The notes beneath the pieces are model-generated. The model saw only the letters and a program-made list of their open reading frames with translations. It was not told the origin of the DNA and searched no databases. A DNA stretch of 64,000 nucleotides, taken from positions 310,001 through 374,000 of the forward strand of contig JANMDQ010000023.1 in the NCBI GenBank assembly GCA_031376385.1, in the 5' to 3' direction. Of the stretch, positions 15,695 to 24,269 are shown in pieces (positions within the stretch are counted from its first letter, which is position 1; every line of letters begins with the position of its first letter). The translations under genes were made by a program, and so were the position numbers. The stretch comes from Aquisediminimonas sp031376385. GTDB lineage: Bacteria > Pseudomonadota > Alphaproteobacteria > Sphingomonadales > Sphingomonadaceae.

Positions 15695-16296
15695 TCGCGC
15701 CCGAAGATGATCTGTCCCGCGCAGTCGAAGCGACGCTGTTTGCAGCGTCGGAACCGCTGACGGTCACTGAGATCCTTGCCTATGTCGGCGCAGATGCAGA
15801 TGTGAAGGCAGCGCTGATTGACCTGTCGCACCGCTATGAAGGACGCGGCATCACACTGGTTGAGCGCGGCGGTAAATGGCATTTTCAAACAGCGCCTGAT
15901 CTGGCCCATATTCTGCGCCGCGAAAGAGAGGAAAGCCGGAAACTGTCCCGCGCGGCCATCGAAACGCTGGCGATCATATCCTATCACGAGCCTGTCAGCC
16001 GCGCGGAAATTGAATCGATCCGTGGCGTGCAAATTTCCAAAGGGATGCTGGATGTATTGATGGAGGCTGGCTGGGTTCGGCCCGCCGGACGCCGCGAAGT
16101 GCCGGGGCGACCGTTGATCTATGCCACAACATCAGGATTTCTGTCTCATTTTGGCTTGTCGAGCCGCAAAGACCTGCCTGGCATTGATGATTTGAAGGCC
16201 GCTGGGTTGCTTGATCCGGTCGATTTGGCTTTTGAGGCCTTAGAAATTCGTGCCGAACAGCAGGCCGAACTGGCAAATGAGGATGAAGACGCCTAA
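15691..16296 (+). CDS. scpB: Segregation and condensation protein B
   Basis: 201-residue partner of ScpA, made of two winged-helix domains. Recognisable parts are VEATLFAASEPLT at the N-terminus, RAAIETLAIISYHEPVSRAEI in the second domain and GRPLIYATTSGFLSHFGL near the C-terminus. The start overlaps the scpA stop by four bases (ATGA), giving translational coupling expected for proteins of one complex. Confidence 0.96.
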   Translation: MIAPEDDLSRAVEATLFAASEPLTVTEILAYVGADADVKAALIDLSHRYEGRGITLVERGGKWHFQTAPDLAHILRREREESRKLSRAAIETLAIISYHEPVSRAEIESIRGVQISKGMLDVLMEAGWVRPAGRREVPGRPLIYATTSGFLSHFGLSSRKDLPGIDDLKAAGLLDPVDLAFEALEIRAEQQAELANEDEDA

Positions 16297-16342
16297 ATAG
16301 TAACAATAGGCTCCCTATGATGGGATTGATTGGAGATTCGCT

Positions 16343-16567
16343 ATGGGTGGTTTGAGCATCTGGCATTGGCTCGTTGTGGGTGTGCTCGTCTTGTTACTGT
16401 TCGGCAAAGGGCGCTTTTCCGGCATGATGGGCGATGTGGCCGAAGGCATTAAAAGCTTTAAGAAAGGCATGGCAGACGATGATACGCCGCCTGCAACCAC
16501 GCCGAAGATCGAAGCGGCACAGCCAACCGTGATTGAGGCCGAAAAGCAGGTCGATAAGACAATTTGA
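16343..16567 (+). CDS. tatA: Twin-arginine translocase subunit TatA
   Basis: 74-residue membrane protein that forms the pore-like assembly of the Tat pathway for folded proteins. It has one N-terminal membrane helix (LSIWHWLVVGVLVLLLFGKG), the hinge Gly, an amphipathic helix (GDVAEGIKSFKKGM) and an acidic/Pro-rich tail. Followed by a 188-base gap to tatB that is filled mainly by a REP-like palindrome. Confidence 0.95.
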   Translation: MGGLSIWHWLVVGVLVLLLFGKGRFSGMMGDVAEGIKSFKKGMADDDTPPATTPKIEAAQPTVIEAEKQVDKTI

Positions 16568-16586
16568 AATTGACGTATCGATATGC

Positions 16587-16725
16587 CCACACCCACCGTT
16601 CGCACTGAGCCTGTCGAAGTGCTCCCTCCTTTCTGGTTGCCGGAAATAATAAGGGAGGGCTCTTCTACTGCCCTGCGGGCGCTCAGGACAGGCTTCGACA
16701 GGCTCAGCCCGAACGGTGGGTGTGG
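16587..16725. repeat. REP-like palindromic element 2 (between tatA and tatB)
   Basis: Arms 16587-16619 and 16693-16725 (33 bases) match as an inverted repeat at 31 positions and carry CTGAGCCTGTCGAAG. Each arm can also fold alone: GCACT...AGTGC on the left, GGCT...AGCC on the right, with compensating differences. The centre holds CCCTCCTTT / AAGGGAGGG. It splits the tat operon. Confidence 0.9.
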
Positions 16726-16754
16726 CCAGCTTATTTTGCATGCTTGGCACATGA

Positions 16755-17060
16755 ATGTTTGACGTAGCCCCCACCGAATTCATGCTGGTGGCGCTGATTG
16801 CGCTGTTGGTGATTGGCCCGAAGGAATTGCCACGCCTGCTGCGCACTGTGGGCCAGTGGGTGGGCAAAGCGCGCGGAGTGGCGCGGCAATTTCGGTCGGG
16901 CTTTGATGATATGGTCCGCGAAACTGAGCTTGCGGACATGGAAAAGAAATGGCGCGAAGAAAATGAGCGCATCATGGCTGAACATCCCGTGGAGACGCTT
17001 CCAAGCTCTGGGGAAGCGCCTGAGCCAACGCCTCCGGCACCTGAGATAAAAGAGCCGTAA
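16755..17060 (+). CDS. tatB: Twin-arginine translocase subunit TatB
   Basis: 101-residue protein with an N-terminal membrane helix (FDVAPTEFMLVALIALLVIGP), the conserved KELPRLLRTVGQWVGKARGVA amphipathic segment and a charged helical domain, then a Pro-rich tail. With TatC it recognises twin-arginine signal peptides. The stop TAA overlaps the tatC start by one base (TAATG). Confidence 0.95.
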   Translation: MFDVAPTEFMLVALIALLVIGPKELPRLLRTVGQWVGKARGVARQFRSGFDDMVRETELADMEKKWREENERIMAEHPVETLPSSGEAPEPTPPAPEIKEP

Positions 17061-17818
17061 TGACTGACTTGGACGACAGCAAAGCACCGTTGCTCGACCA
17101 TTTGATTGAGCTGCGCACGCGGCTGCTGTGGTGCGTTGCGGCCTTTGCCGTCGCTTTCTTCGTCTGCCTTTATTTTGCGAAGCCAATCTTTGCGATCTTG
17201 GTGCAGCCGCTCTTTGCCTCTGGCCAAACAAAGATGATTTATACGGACGTGTTTGAAGCCTTCTTTGTTGAGATTAAAGTTGCCTTTTTCGCGGCAATCA
17301 TGGTCAGCTTTCCCGTCATCGCCACGCAAATGTATAAGTTCATTGCGCCTGGCCTGTACAAGAATGAGAAAATGGCGTTCCTGCCGTTCCTCGCAATGAC
17401 GCCTGTGTTTTTCACTGCAGGAGCGGCACTGGCTTATTATGTCGCCATGCCCACAGCCTTGCGTTTTCTGCTGGGGTTTGAAGGCAATGTCGGCGGTGTT
17501 AGCCAAGAGGCGCTGCCCGGCGTGGGCAACTATCTCGACTTCGCAACCAAGTTTCTGTTCGGCTTTGGCGTTTCCTTCCTGTTGCCAATCGTGTTGATGC
17601 TGCTGGAGCGCGCCGGGATTGTAACCCGACAACAGCTGAAAAGCGGGCGGCGCTATGCCATTGTCGGGGCATTCGCAATTGCCGCCGTTATGACGCCGCC
17701 GGATATCATTTCCCAAGTGATGCTCGCGGTACCGCTCTGCTTGCTGTATGAATTTGCGATTATAGCCATTTGGTTCACTGAACGGCGACGCAAAACTGAG
17801 GCCGCCCCTGCCGAGTGA
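17060..17818 (+). CDS. tatC: Twin-arginine translocase subunit TatC
   Basis: 252-residue, six-helix receptor subunit of the Tat system. The N-terminal cytoplasmic motif HLIELRTRLLW and the later FEVEIK-like segment (FEAFFVEIKVAFF) are typical, as is ATKFLFGFGVSFLLPIVL. It directly follows tatB and is followed after 7 bases by glnE. Confidence 0.96.
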   Translation: MTDLDDSKAPLLDHLIELRTRLLWCVAAFAVAFFVCLYFAKPIFAILVQPLFASGQTKMIYTDVFEAFFVEIKVAFFAAIMVSFPVIATQMYKFIAPGLYKNEKMAFLPFLAMTPVFFTAGAALAYYVAMPTALRFLLGFEGNVGGVSQEALPGVGNYLDFATKFLFGFGVSFLLPIVLMLLERAGIVTRQQLKSGRRYAIVGAFAIAAVMTPPDIISQVMLAVPLCLLYEFAIIAIWFTERRRKTEAAPAE

Positions 17819-17825
17819 GGACATG

Positions 17826-20474
17826 ATGGCTCTGCGCGGGGCGTTGGCCCGTGCGGACACTCATTCGCCTTATCTCCGCCGGTTGATGACGCGCTTTCCC
17901 GGTGTTGTGGCGCAGATGGAGGGCGGCACCCTTCCCGAAGTCGCTATCGATCCCGATCTGCCCGTTGGTCAGGCGCTAAGGCAGGCGAAAGGGCGTCTTG
18001 CCCTCACACTGGCAATTGGCGATCTAGCAGGCCTTCTGTCACTCAGCCAAGTCACAGCTGCCCTGTCTAACTTTGCCGATCGCGCGCTGGATGCCGCGAT
18101 TGCCGAGGCCATTTCTGCGCATGTGCCGGGGTGTACCCCCCAAGGCTTTGCCGCCATCGCGCTTGGCAAACACGGGAGCTGCGAACTGAATTACAGCTCC
18201 GATATTGATCCCATCTTCATTTTCGACCCTGCCACATTGCCCCACCACGCGCGCGAAGAGGTGGGGGAGGCGGCTGTGCGCATTGGGCGGCGCGTTGTGG
18301 AATTGATGCAGGCGCGTGACGGGGATGGCTACGTGTTTCGCACGGACCTGCGCCTGCGACCTTCGCCTGAAGTCTCCCCCATTGTGCTGCCAGTGGACGC
18401 AGCACTGTCCTATTATGAATCCCAAGCCCTGACGTGGGAGCGCGCGGCCTTCATCCGGGCGCGGGCCTGTGCTGGCGACTGTGCATTGGGCGATGGGTTC
18501 CTTTCCGCCATTCGCCCCTTCGTGTGGCGACGCGCGCTGGATTTCGGCGCAGTGAAAGAGGTTCGCGCTCTGTCTCACCGCATCCGCGATCATTATAGCA
18601 AGGGCCAGGCATTTGGCCCCGGTTATGATCTGAAACGCGGGCGCGGCGGGATAAGGGAATGTGAATTTTTCGCCCAAATCCATCAATTGATCCACGGTGG
18701 GCGTGATATCGCTCTGCGCGCTCCGGCCACCTGCGATGCTTTGGCTGCACTGGCAGCGGCGGGCCGAATTGATGCGGGGGAAGCTGATGTTCTGACCAAA
18801 GCTTACACTCTTTACCGCACCATTGAGCACCGGTTGCAGATGGTGGAGGATCATCAGACGCACAGCTTGCCCGCTTCCCGTGACGCCCTTGACGGGGTGG
18901 CCAAACTGCACGGGTTAGAGGACGGGGCCGCACTGCTAGACTTGCTCGCCCCCCATGTTGGTCGCGTAGGGACGATCTACGACGCGCTGGATGGCGGCGG
19001 CGCAGAAGTGGGGCTTCCTGAACCGCAGGACCGGCTGATTGCAGCTCTTAAAGAAGCCGGTTTTGAGGAAGCGAACCAAGCCGCCGCGCGGATCATTCAT
19101 TGGCGCAGCGGCAGTTTGCGTGCTGTCCGCTCCCCAGCCGCGCGTGAAGCGTTAGAGGCGGTTTTACCTCGCATCATTGCGGCCTTGGGCGCTTCGCCAG
19201 ACCCGATGCGCGCCCTCAACCAACTGTCGACGCTCATCGAACGACTGCCCAGTGCGATCAATCTGTTTCGGTTGCTTGAGGCGCAGCCCAATTTGCTCCG
19301 CGTGTTGATTGCGATCCTCACTCACGCGCCGACTCTGGCCAGCGCATTGGCACGGCGGACGGATTTGTTGGACCGGCTGATCGATGCCACGGCCTTTGAT
19401 CCGCCGGGGGATGTTTTGGCGCTGGTTGCGGAAATGACTGTGACGGGGGGTTTAGAAGATCAGCTTGACCATGTTCGCCGCGTGGTTGGCGATCACCGCT
19501 TTGCGCTCGGCGTGCAATTAATTGAAGGCGCGCGCGATCCGCTGGATGTCGCCAGTGGCTATGCGCGGATTGCAGAAGCGGCGCTGGATGTCATCACGAC
19601 TGCCACAATAGCGGAATTTGAACGCAGTCACGGCCGGGTTCCGGGGTCAGAATTGGTCATCTTGGCGCTGGGTCGGATGGGCGGGGCGGAACTGACCCAT
19701 GCTTCGGACCTTGATCTCATTTATCTGTTCACAGGTGATTTTGCCGCTGCCTCAGACGGCGCAAAGCCACTAGGTGCCGTGCATTATTTCAACCGGCTGG
19801 CGCAGCGCGTGACGGCAGGGCTTTCGGTGCAAACGGCGGCTGGCGCGCTTTATGAGGTCGACACAAGGCTGCGGCCATCGGGGGCAGACGGGCCGCTGGT
19901 TGTCTCACTTGACGGGTTCGCCCGCTATCAGGCGGAGGGCGCGTGGACGTGGGAGCATATGGCGCTGACCCGGGCGCGGGTGATTTACGGGTCAGATGCG
20001 GCGCGGGCGCAAACCGAAGCGATCATCCGCCGCACTCTTATGACGCCACGTGACGCGGGTACGCTTCGCGCTGATGCCATCAAAATGCGCGGTGATATGC
20101 GCACTCACAAGCCACCCGCAGGGCCGCTTGACGTCAAGCTATGCCGCGGCGGGCTGGTTGATCTGGAATTCGCGGTGCATGTCACTCAGCTGACCCACGG
20201 TGCGGGATTGGACCCGCATTTGGGCAGCGCCATCTTGGCACTTGTAACGGACGGCTTCGTGCCACCTGCCCTGATTGAGGCTCATGCCACACTCACGCGC
20301 GCCCTTGTCACGCTGCGACTTATGGCCCCTGATCTGCAAGAACCGGACACAGCGACCTGTGCCCTCATCGCGCGGGCCTGCGGGGATGAGAATTGGCAGG
20401 ATACGCTTGAAGCCCTGGCCACTGTGCGCCAAAGCGTGGCGGAGTTTTGGGCAATCATTGAAGGAGAAGCATGA
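17826..20474 (+). CDS. glnE: Bifunctional glutamine synthetase adenylyltransferase/adenylyl-removing enzyme
   Basis: About 882 residues. It adds AMP to, and removes it from, glutamine synthetase in response to PII signalling. Two nucleotidyltransferase domains are visible: an N-terminal one with GSCELNYSSDIDPIFIF (de-adenylylation) and a C-terminal one with GGAELTHASDLDLIYLF (adenylylation), each with the DxD metal motif. LKRGRGGIRECEFFAQ and LCRGGLVDLEFAVH are the paired GxxExE-like segments after each domain. ATG 17826 is favoured over 17823 because GAGG is 5 bases upstream. Its stop overlaps the next gene (ATGATGA). Confidence 0.95.
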   Translation: MALRGALARADTHSPYLRRLMTRFPGVVAQMEGGTLPEVAIDPDLPVGQALRQAKGRLALTLAIGDLAGLLSLSQVTAALSNFADRALDAAIAEAISAHVPGCTPQGFAAIALGKHGSCELNYSSDIDPIFIFDPATLPHHAREEVGEAAVRIGRRVVELMQARDGDGYVFRTDLRLRPSPEVSPIVLPVDAALSYYESQALTWERAAFIRARACAGDCALGDGFLSAIRPFVWRRALDFGAVKEVRALSHRIRDHYSKGQAFGPGYDLKRGRGGIRECEFFAQIHQLIHGGRDIALRAPATCDALAALAAAGRIDAGEADVLTKAYTLYRTIEHRLQMVEDHQTHSLPASRDALDGVAKLHGLEDGAALLDLLAPHVGRVGTIYDALDGGGAEVGLPEPQDRLIAALKEAGFEEANQAAARIIHWRSGSLRAVRSPAAREALEAVLPRIIAALGASPDPMRALNQLSTLIERLPSAINLFRLLEAQPNLLRVLIAILTHAPTLASALARRTDLLDRLIDATAFDPPGDVLALVAEMTVTGGLEDQLDHVRRVVGDHRFALGVQLIEGARDPLDVASGYARIAEAALDVITTATIAEFERSHGRVPGSELVILALGRMGGAELTHASDLDLIYLFTGDFAAASDGAKPLGAVHYFNRLAQRVTAGLSVQTAAGALYEVDTRLRPSGADGPLVVSLDGFARYQAEGAWTWEHMALTRARVIYGSDAARAQTEAIIRRTLMTPRDAGTLRADAIKMRGDMRTHKPPAGPLDVKLCRGGLVDLEFAVHVTQLTHGAGLDPHLGSAILALVTDGFVPPALIEAHATLTRALVTLRLMAPDLQEPDTATCALIARACGDENWQDTLEALATVRQSVAEFWAIIEGEA

Positions 20475-20935
20475 TGACAGACGTTGGTGATAAGGCGCCG
20501 AGTGCCTCATTCACAGCACTTGACGGTAATAAAGCCTCTGCGGCGGACTATGCCGGGCGCAAGCTGGTGATTTATTTCTATCCCAAGCCTGACACATCAG
20601 GCTGCACCAAAGAAGCGCAGGAATTCACTGGCCTCGCCGCCGAATTTGCCGCCGCTGGAGCAGATGTGGTTGGAATTTCCAAAGACTCCGTCAAAAGCCA
20701 CGCCAAGTTCGTCGCCAAATATGATCTTTCCGTTGGCCTTGGCAGCGATGAAGATGGCAGCGTCTGCGAAGCGTTTGGCGTGTGGGTGGAAAAATCCATG
20801 TATGGGAAGAAATATATGGGGATTGAACGGTCCACTTTTCTAATCGGTGCTGACAGTAAAGTTGCGCGCATGTGGCGCAAAGTGAAGGTTCCTGGCCACG
20901 TGGCGGAGGTGCTGGAGGCTGTTCAGGGATTGTGA
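20471..20935 (+). CDS. bcp: Thioredoxin-dependent peroxiredoxin, Bcp/PrxQ type
   Basis: 154-residue thiol peroxidase. The peroxidatic Cys is residue 45 (YPKPDTSGCTKEAQEF). The position of the usual Bcp resolving Cys, residue 50, is Gln. One other Cys lies in GSVCEAFGVW. The protein is thus a 1-Cys form or uses an atypical partner. Full length for the family, with the conserved STFLIG and final VPGHVAEVL. Overlaps glnE by four bases. Confidence 0.93.
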   Translation: MMTDVGDKAPSASFTALDGNKASAADYAGRKLVIYFYPKPDTSGCTKEAQEFTGLAAEFAAAGADVVGISKDSVKSHAKFVAKYDLSVGLGSDEDGSVCEAFGVWVEKSMYGKKYMGIERSTFLIGADSKVARMWRKVKVPGHVAEVLEAVQGL

Positions 20936-20946
20936 TGCTTTCTCGC

Positions 20947-21065
20947 CCCTTCCCTGAGCTTGTCGAAGGGCCGTCCTTTCCGGTACTGCCTAGCGTTAGG
21001 AAGGACGGCCCCCTTTGGCTGCCTCGCAGGCGCTCAGGACATGCTTCGACAAGCTCAGGGAAGGG
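20947..21065. repeat. REP-like palindromic element 3
   Basis: Arms 20947-20968 and 21044-21065 are a perfect 22-base inverted repeat with CTGAGCTTGTCGAAG. A second nested stem is GGCCGTCCTT / AAGGACGGCC. Just to the right, CAAGCTCAGCCCGAACGG (about 21072-21090) repeats part of the arm of element 16587-16725, so the element looks composite. Confidence 0.9.
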
Positions 21066-21104
21066 AGTTTTTCAAGCTCAGCCCGAACGGTGCGAGACGG
21101 CAGC

Positions 21105-21851
21105 ATGACTCTCCCCACCGCCATCCTCCTCATCCTCACCGCCTTCTTCACCGCTGCCCTTTCCGGCATCTTCTGCATGGCGGGAGGATTGGTGTTGATG
21201 GGGGTGCTGGCCTTCATGCTGCCGGTCTCTGCTGCGTTTGTGACGCACGGGATTTTGCAGCTTGTCGCCAACGGCTGGCGCGCGGTGTTGCACCGTCAGC
21301 ATGTCGTTTGGCGCATCATTGGTTGGTATGCGCTGGCTTCGATAGCAGCAGGTGCGGTGGTCATGGCCATCGCCTTTTCCCCGTCAAAGCCGCTCCTGTT
21401 TCTCTTGCTTGGCCTTGTGCCTATGCTGGTGTGGTTGCCGAAATCTTGGCTTCAGTTGGATGCTAACCGGCCCGCACACGCGCTCACGTCTGGCTTTTTG
21501 GTGACGCTCGTGAATTTGACGGCAGGGGTTGCCGGGCCACTGCTTGACATTTTCTTCGTCCGCACTGCCCTGACGCGCCATCAAATCGTCGCGACCAAAG
21601 CCGCGACTCAAGTGTTTAGCCATGCTGCCAAGATCATAGTTTATGGGTCAGCGGCAATGGGGATTGCTGGCGGGGCGATGCCGCCGTGGTGGGTATTCGC
21701 AATTGCGATTCCAGCCTCCATGCTCGGCACTGTTGCGGGCGGACACGTGCTGGACCGGATCAGCGACGTTGATTTCAAACGCTGGACGGCGTGGATTGTG
21801 ACGGGAATCGGTGTGTTTTATTTGATCAAGGCAGCACAGCTATGGTCATGA
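21105..21851 (+). CDS. TSUP (TauE/SafE-like) membrane transporter
   Basis: 248-residue polytopic membrane protein of the sulfite-exporter/anion permease superfamily. The start at 21105 (MTLPTAILLILTAFFTAALS) is chosen because the upstream in-frame codons lie within the REP-like element. Seven or eight hydrophobic segments are visible, with the half-repeat pattern of TSUP proteins (GIFCMAGGLVLMGVLAF and, in the second half, FVTLVNLTAGVAGP-type GP loop). The substrate cannot be told. It overlaps the next gene. Confidence 0.82.
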   Translation: MTLPTAILLILTAFFTAALSGIFCMAGGLVLMGVLAFMLPVSAAFVTHGILQLVANGWRAVLHRQHVVWRIIGWYALASIAAGAVVMAIAFSPSKPLLFLLLGLVPMLVWLPKSWLQLDANRPAHALTSGFLVTLVNLTAGVAGPLLDIFFVRTALTRHQIVATKAATQVFSHAAKIIVYGSAAMGIAGGAMPPWWVFAIAIPASMLGTVAGGHVLDRISDVDFKRWTAWIVTGIGVFYLIKAAQLWS

Positions 21852-22657
21852 TATCAGTGGCCACTGATATTCGAGGGGCGCTTTTGACCGCTGATCCCAA
21901 AGCCAAAGCGATGGCGACGCGGGCGGTGGCGCGCGATTGGCGATTGGGGCGGCTGAGCCATGTATTCGACGCCGAAATGCCCGCGCGGCCGGCACGGCCC
22001 CGTGAACCCAAACTGGTTGCACCCAATCAAATGCCAAAGCGCGGCCGGGGGCAATCACTGGCCAACCGAATCGCGTTTATCCACGCGCTGGCGCATATTG
22101 AACTCAATGCCATTGATCTGGCGCTGGATATTGCGGGGCGCTTTGGGGTAGGCCTGCCGCGTGTTTTCATAACCGATTGGTTGAAGGTCGCGTCAGAGGA
22201 ATCGATGCATTTCGCGCTGCTTGACCGTCATCTGCGTGTCATGGGCAGCCACTATGGAGCGCACCCGGCGCATGACGGATTGTGGGAGGCGTCTGAAGTG
22301 ACCGCCCATGATTTGCTTGCCCGGTTGGCCGTTGTTCCGCTGGTGCTGGAGGCGCGCGGGCTGGACGTCAGTCCAGCCACAATTGCGCGGTTTCAGGGTG
22401 CGGGAGATGCCCGCAGCGCAGCCATCATGAGCCGCATTTACGCCGATGAAATTACCCATGTTGCCACAGGATTTCGTTGGTTTTCAAACATTTGTGATTC
22501 GTCAGGCAAATCGCCAGAGGCGCAGTGGCAGCGCCTTGTCCGTACATATTTCAGGGGGGCATTGAAGCCGCCATTCAACGACTCAGCCCGCGCGACAGCC
22601 GGTTTAACCCGGAACTATTATGCTGACCTTGTCAGCGTTGTCATACCAACGCAGTGA
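21842..22657 (+). CDS. DUF455 ferritin-like domain protein
   Basis: 271-residue protein of the DUF455 family. The helical ferritin-like core has Glu/His ligands in FIHALAHIELNAIDLALDI and SEESMHFALLDRHL, and later LEARGLDVSPATIARF and YADEITHVATGFRWF. These could bind a di-metal centre. Its biological role is unknown; some relatives act as metal-dependent oxidases. ATG 21842 has AAGG upstream; ATG 21848 forms an ATGA overlap with the transporter stop and is an alternative. Confidence 0.85.
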   Translation: MVMISVATDIRGALLTADPKAKAMATRAVARDWRLGRLSHVFDAEMPARPARPREPKLVAPNQMPKRGRGQSLANRIAFIHALAHIELNAIDLALDIAGRFGVGLPRVFITDWLKVASEESMHFALLDRHLRVMGSHYGAHPAHDGLWEASEVTAHDLLARLAVVPLVLEARGLDVSPATIARFQGAGDARSAAIMSRIYADEITHVATGFRWFSNICDSSGKSPEAQWQRLVRTYFRGALKPPFNDSARATAGLTRNYYADLVSVVIPTQ

Positions 22658-22722
22658 CGGTGATCACAATCGGACTGCGTACGGGGAAAAAGCGCAGCCA
22701 CTATCGGTCGTTGGGGGTTTTC

Positions 22723-23889
22723 ATGAGTTTTGATGTGAGTTCCAGGAGTATGAGTAATTTGGCCAAGGTGAAGCAGATGTTTCGCGGGCGTGAACTTTTC
22801 ATCCATGATGGCGCGGCGATGCGCCGTCTTCATATCAGTGCGCGTCAGCAGATGCAGGCCGTGGGTGCCGCTGCTTTGCTGGCTGTCGCTGGCGTTGCGT
22901 TGCTGGGCCAACTGGCGATCAGCAGCTTTTCTCTCACGGATAGCGCCACGCGTGAGGCACAGATTGCCGCAATGGAAGTGCGGCTGGCGTCACTTCAATC
23001 TGATGTGGTTGCAGTAAAGGCGGCTGCCCGTGATCATGCCAAACGGCTTGAGGCACGCCACGCGGCGCTTGCAGCGTTGGTCAAAGGCGATGCGAATGCT
23101 CAGACGCTTGCGGCAATGCTGCCCGCCATCCCGAAATATGACGCTGCAACGAACGGCATTGAAACTGCATTTGCAGCTGTTGACCAACAACAAGCGGCCA
23201 TGGCGATGCTGTTGAAACGATCGACCGATGCTCGCTACGCGCAAAAGGCTGGTCTGGTGTCGAGCCTTGGCCTCAACCCAGCTGGCCTTGGCGGCATGGG
23301 TGGACCCTATGAACCCGTTACTGAAGCCGCCACAGGCGCGCCTGGCAAAGCCGACCCGCAGTTCCGCGCCTTGTTTGACAGTTGGAAGCGTCTGGACCGG
23401 CTGGAAACCAGCATGATTTCAATCCCGTCGCAAAAACCTGTGGACAGTGTTTCTGTAAACAGCGGCTTTGGCGTGCGTAGCGATCCCTTTCGTGGCGGCC
23501 GCGCCATGCATGCCGGCGTGGATATTCCCGGCCCTGTCGGCACGCCTATCTACGCAACAGCTGACGGCATCGTTGGCCGCACTGGCTGGATTGGCGGCTA
23601 TGGCAATATGATTGAACTGGAACATGGCAAGGCCATCCAGACGCGTTATGGGCATTTGTCGTCGATTAGCGTTACGCCGGGCGCGCGTGTGAAGCGCGGT
23701 CAATTGATCGGTCTGATGGGCTCTACCGGTCGCTCCACAGGATCGCATCTTCACTATGAAGTTCGACTGGATGGCCGCGCGGTCAATCCGATTCCGTTCC
23801 TGCGCACCGCCGATTATTTGCTGGCCATGCAAAAGCGGACAGATAGCGTCGCCCTTGGCGGACCTGAAACGGGCACAGCGAAAAGATAA
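22723..23889 (+). CDS. M23 family metallopeptidase with membrane anchor and coiled coil
   Basis: About 388 residues. One transmembrane helix near the N-terminus (AVGAAALLAVAGVALLGQL), a coiled coil (AQIAAMEVRLASLQSDVVAV), then a LytM domain near the C-terminus. Zinc ligands are visible in MHAGVDIPGPVG and GSHLHYEVR, plus YGHLS, so it should be an active endopeptidase acting on peptidoglycan cross-links. The start is uncertain: ATG 22723 is used; 22750 has AGGAG too close to it. Overlaps no neighbour and is followed by the erpA-like gene. Confidence 0.9.
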   Translation: MSFDVSSRSMSNLAKVKQMFRGRELFIHDGAAMRRLHISARQQMQAVGAAALLAVAGVALLGQLAISSFSLTDSATREAQIAAMEVRLASLQSDVVAVKAAARDHAKRLEARHAALAALVKGDANAQTLAAMLPAIPKYDAATNGIETAFAAVDQQQAAMAMLLKRSTDARYAQKAGLVSSLGLNPAGLGGMGGPYEPVTEAATGAPGKADPQFRALFDSWKRLDRLETSMISIPSQKPVDSVSVNSGFGVRSDPFRGGRAMHAGVDIPGPVGTPIYATADGIVGRTGWIGGYGNMIELEHGKAIQTRYGHLSSISVTPGARVKRGQLIGLMGSTGRSTGSHLHYEVRLDGRAVNPIPFLRTADYLLAMQKRTDSVALGGPETGTAKR

Positions 23890-23931
23890 GCCTGCTTGCA
23901 GGGTGGGTCGTGCGGCCCTATCTCTGCTGAC

Positions 23932-24255
23932 ATGACTATCTCACTTTCAGAATCAGCTGCAGCTCGCGTCCAATGGATTGCGGATCGCCAAAATAAGCCT
24001 GCGTTGCTGCGCTTGGCGGTTGAAGGGGGCGGCTGTTCGGGTTTTCAATATAGGTTCGGCCTAGCCGATGCAGTTGAAGCGGACGATCTGGTGACAGAAC
24101 GCAACGGCGTCAAACTGCTTGTGGATTCGATGAGTCTTGATTTGATCGAAGGCAGCGAAGTCGATTTTGTCGAATCGCTGGGCGGATCAGCATTCCGGGT
24201 CACGAACCCCCTGGCGGCGGCGGGCTGCGGCTGCGGTGCTAGCTTTTCTGTATAA
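23932..24255 (+). CDS. erpA: Iron-sulfur cluster assembly A-type carrier (IscA/ErpA family)
   Basis: 107-residue A-type carrier that hands Fe-S clusters to apo-proteins. The three ligand cysteines are in place: Cys 35 (GGGCSGFQY), Cys 99 and Cys 101 (GCGCGASF). The start at 23932 (MTISLSESAA) matches the usual N-terminus. Whether it is ErpA or another HesB-type member cannot be decided; the gene symbol is a best guess. No isc/suf genes are adjacent. Confidence 0.88.
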   Translation: MTISLSESAAARVQWIADRQNKPALLRLAVEGGGCSGFQYRFGLADAVEADDLVTERNGVKLLVDSMSLDLIEGSEVDFVESLGGSAFRVTNPLAAAGCGCGASFSV

Positions 24256-24269
24256 GCCTTAGACCGAAC

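Noticed and set aside
16394..17860. 488-codon open frame on the minus strand across the tat genes
   Set aside because: It is antisense to tatA, tatB and tatC and crosses a palindrome; Arg/His/Gln-rich, no family. A by-product of GC-rich codon use.
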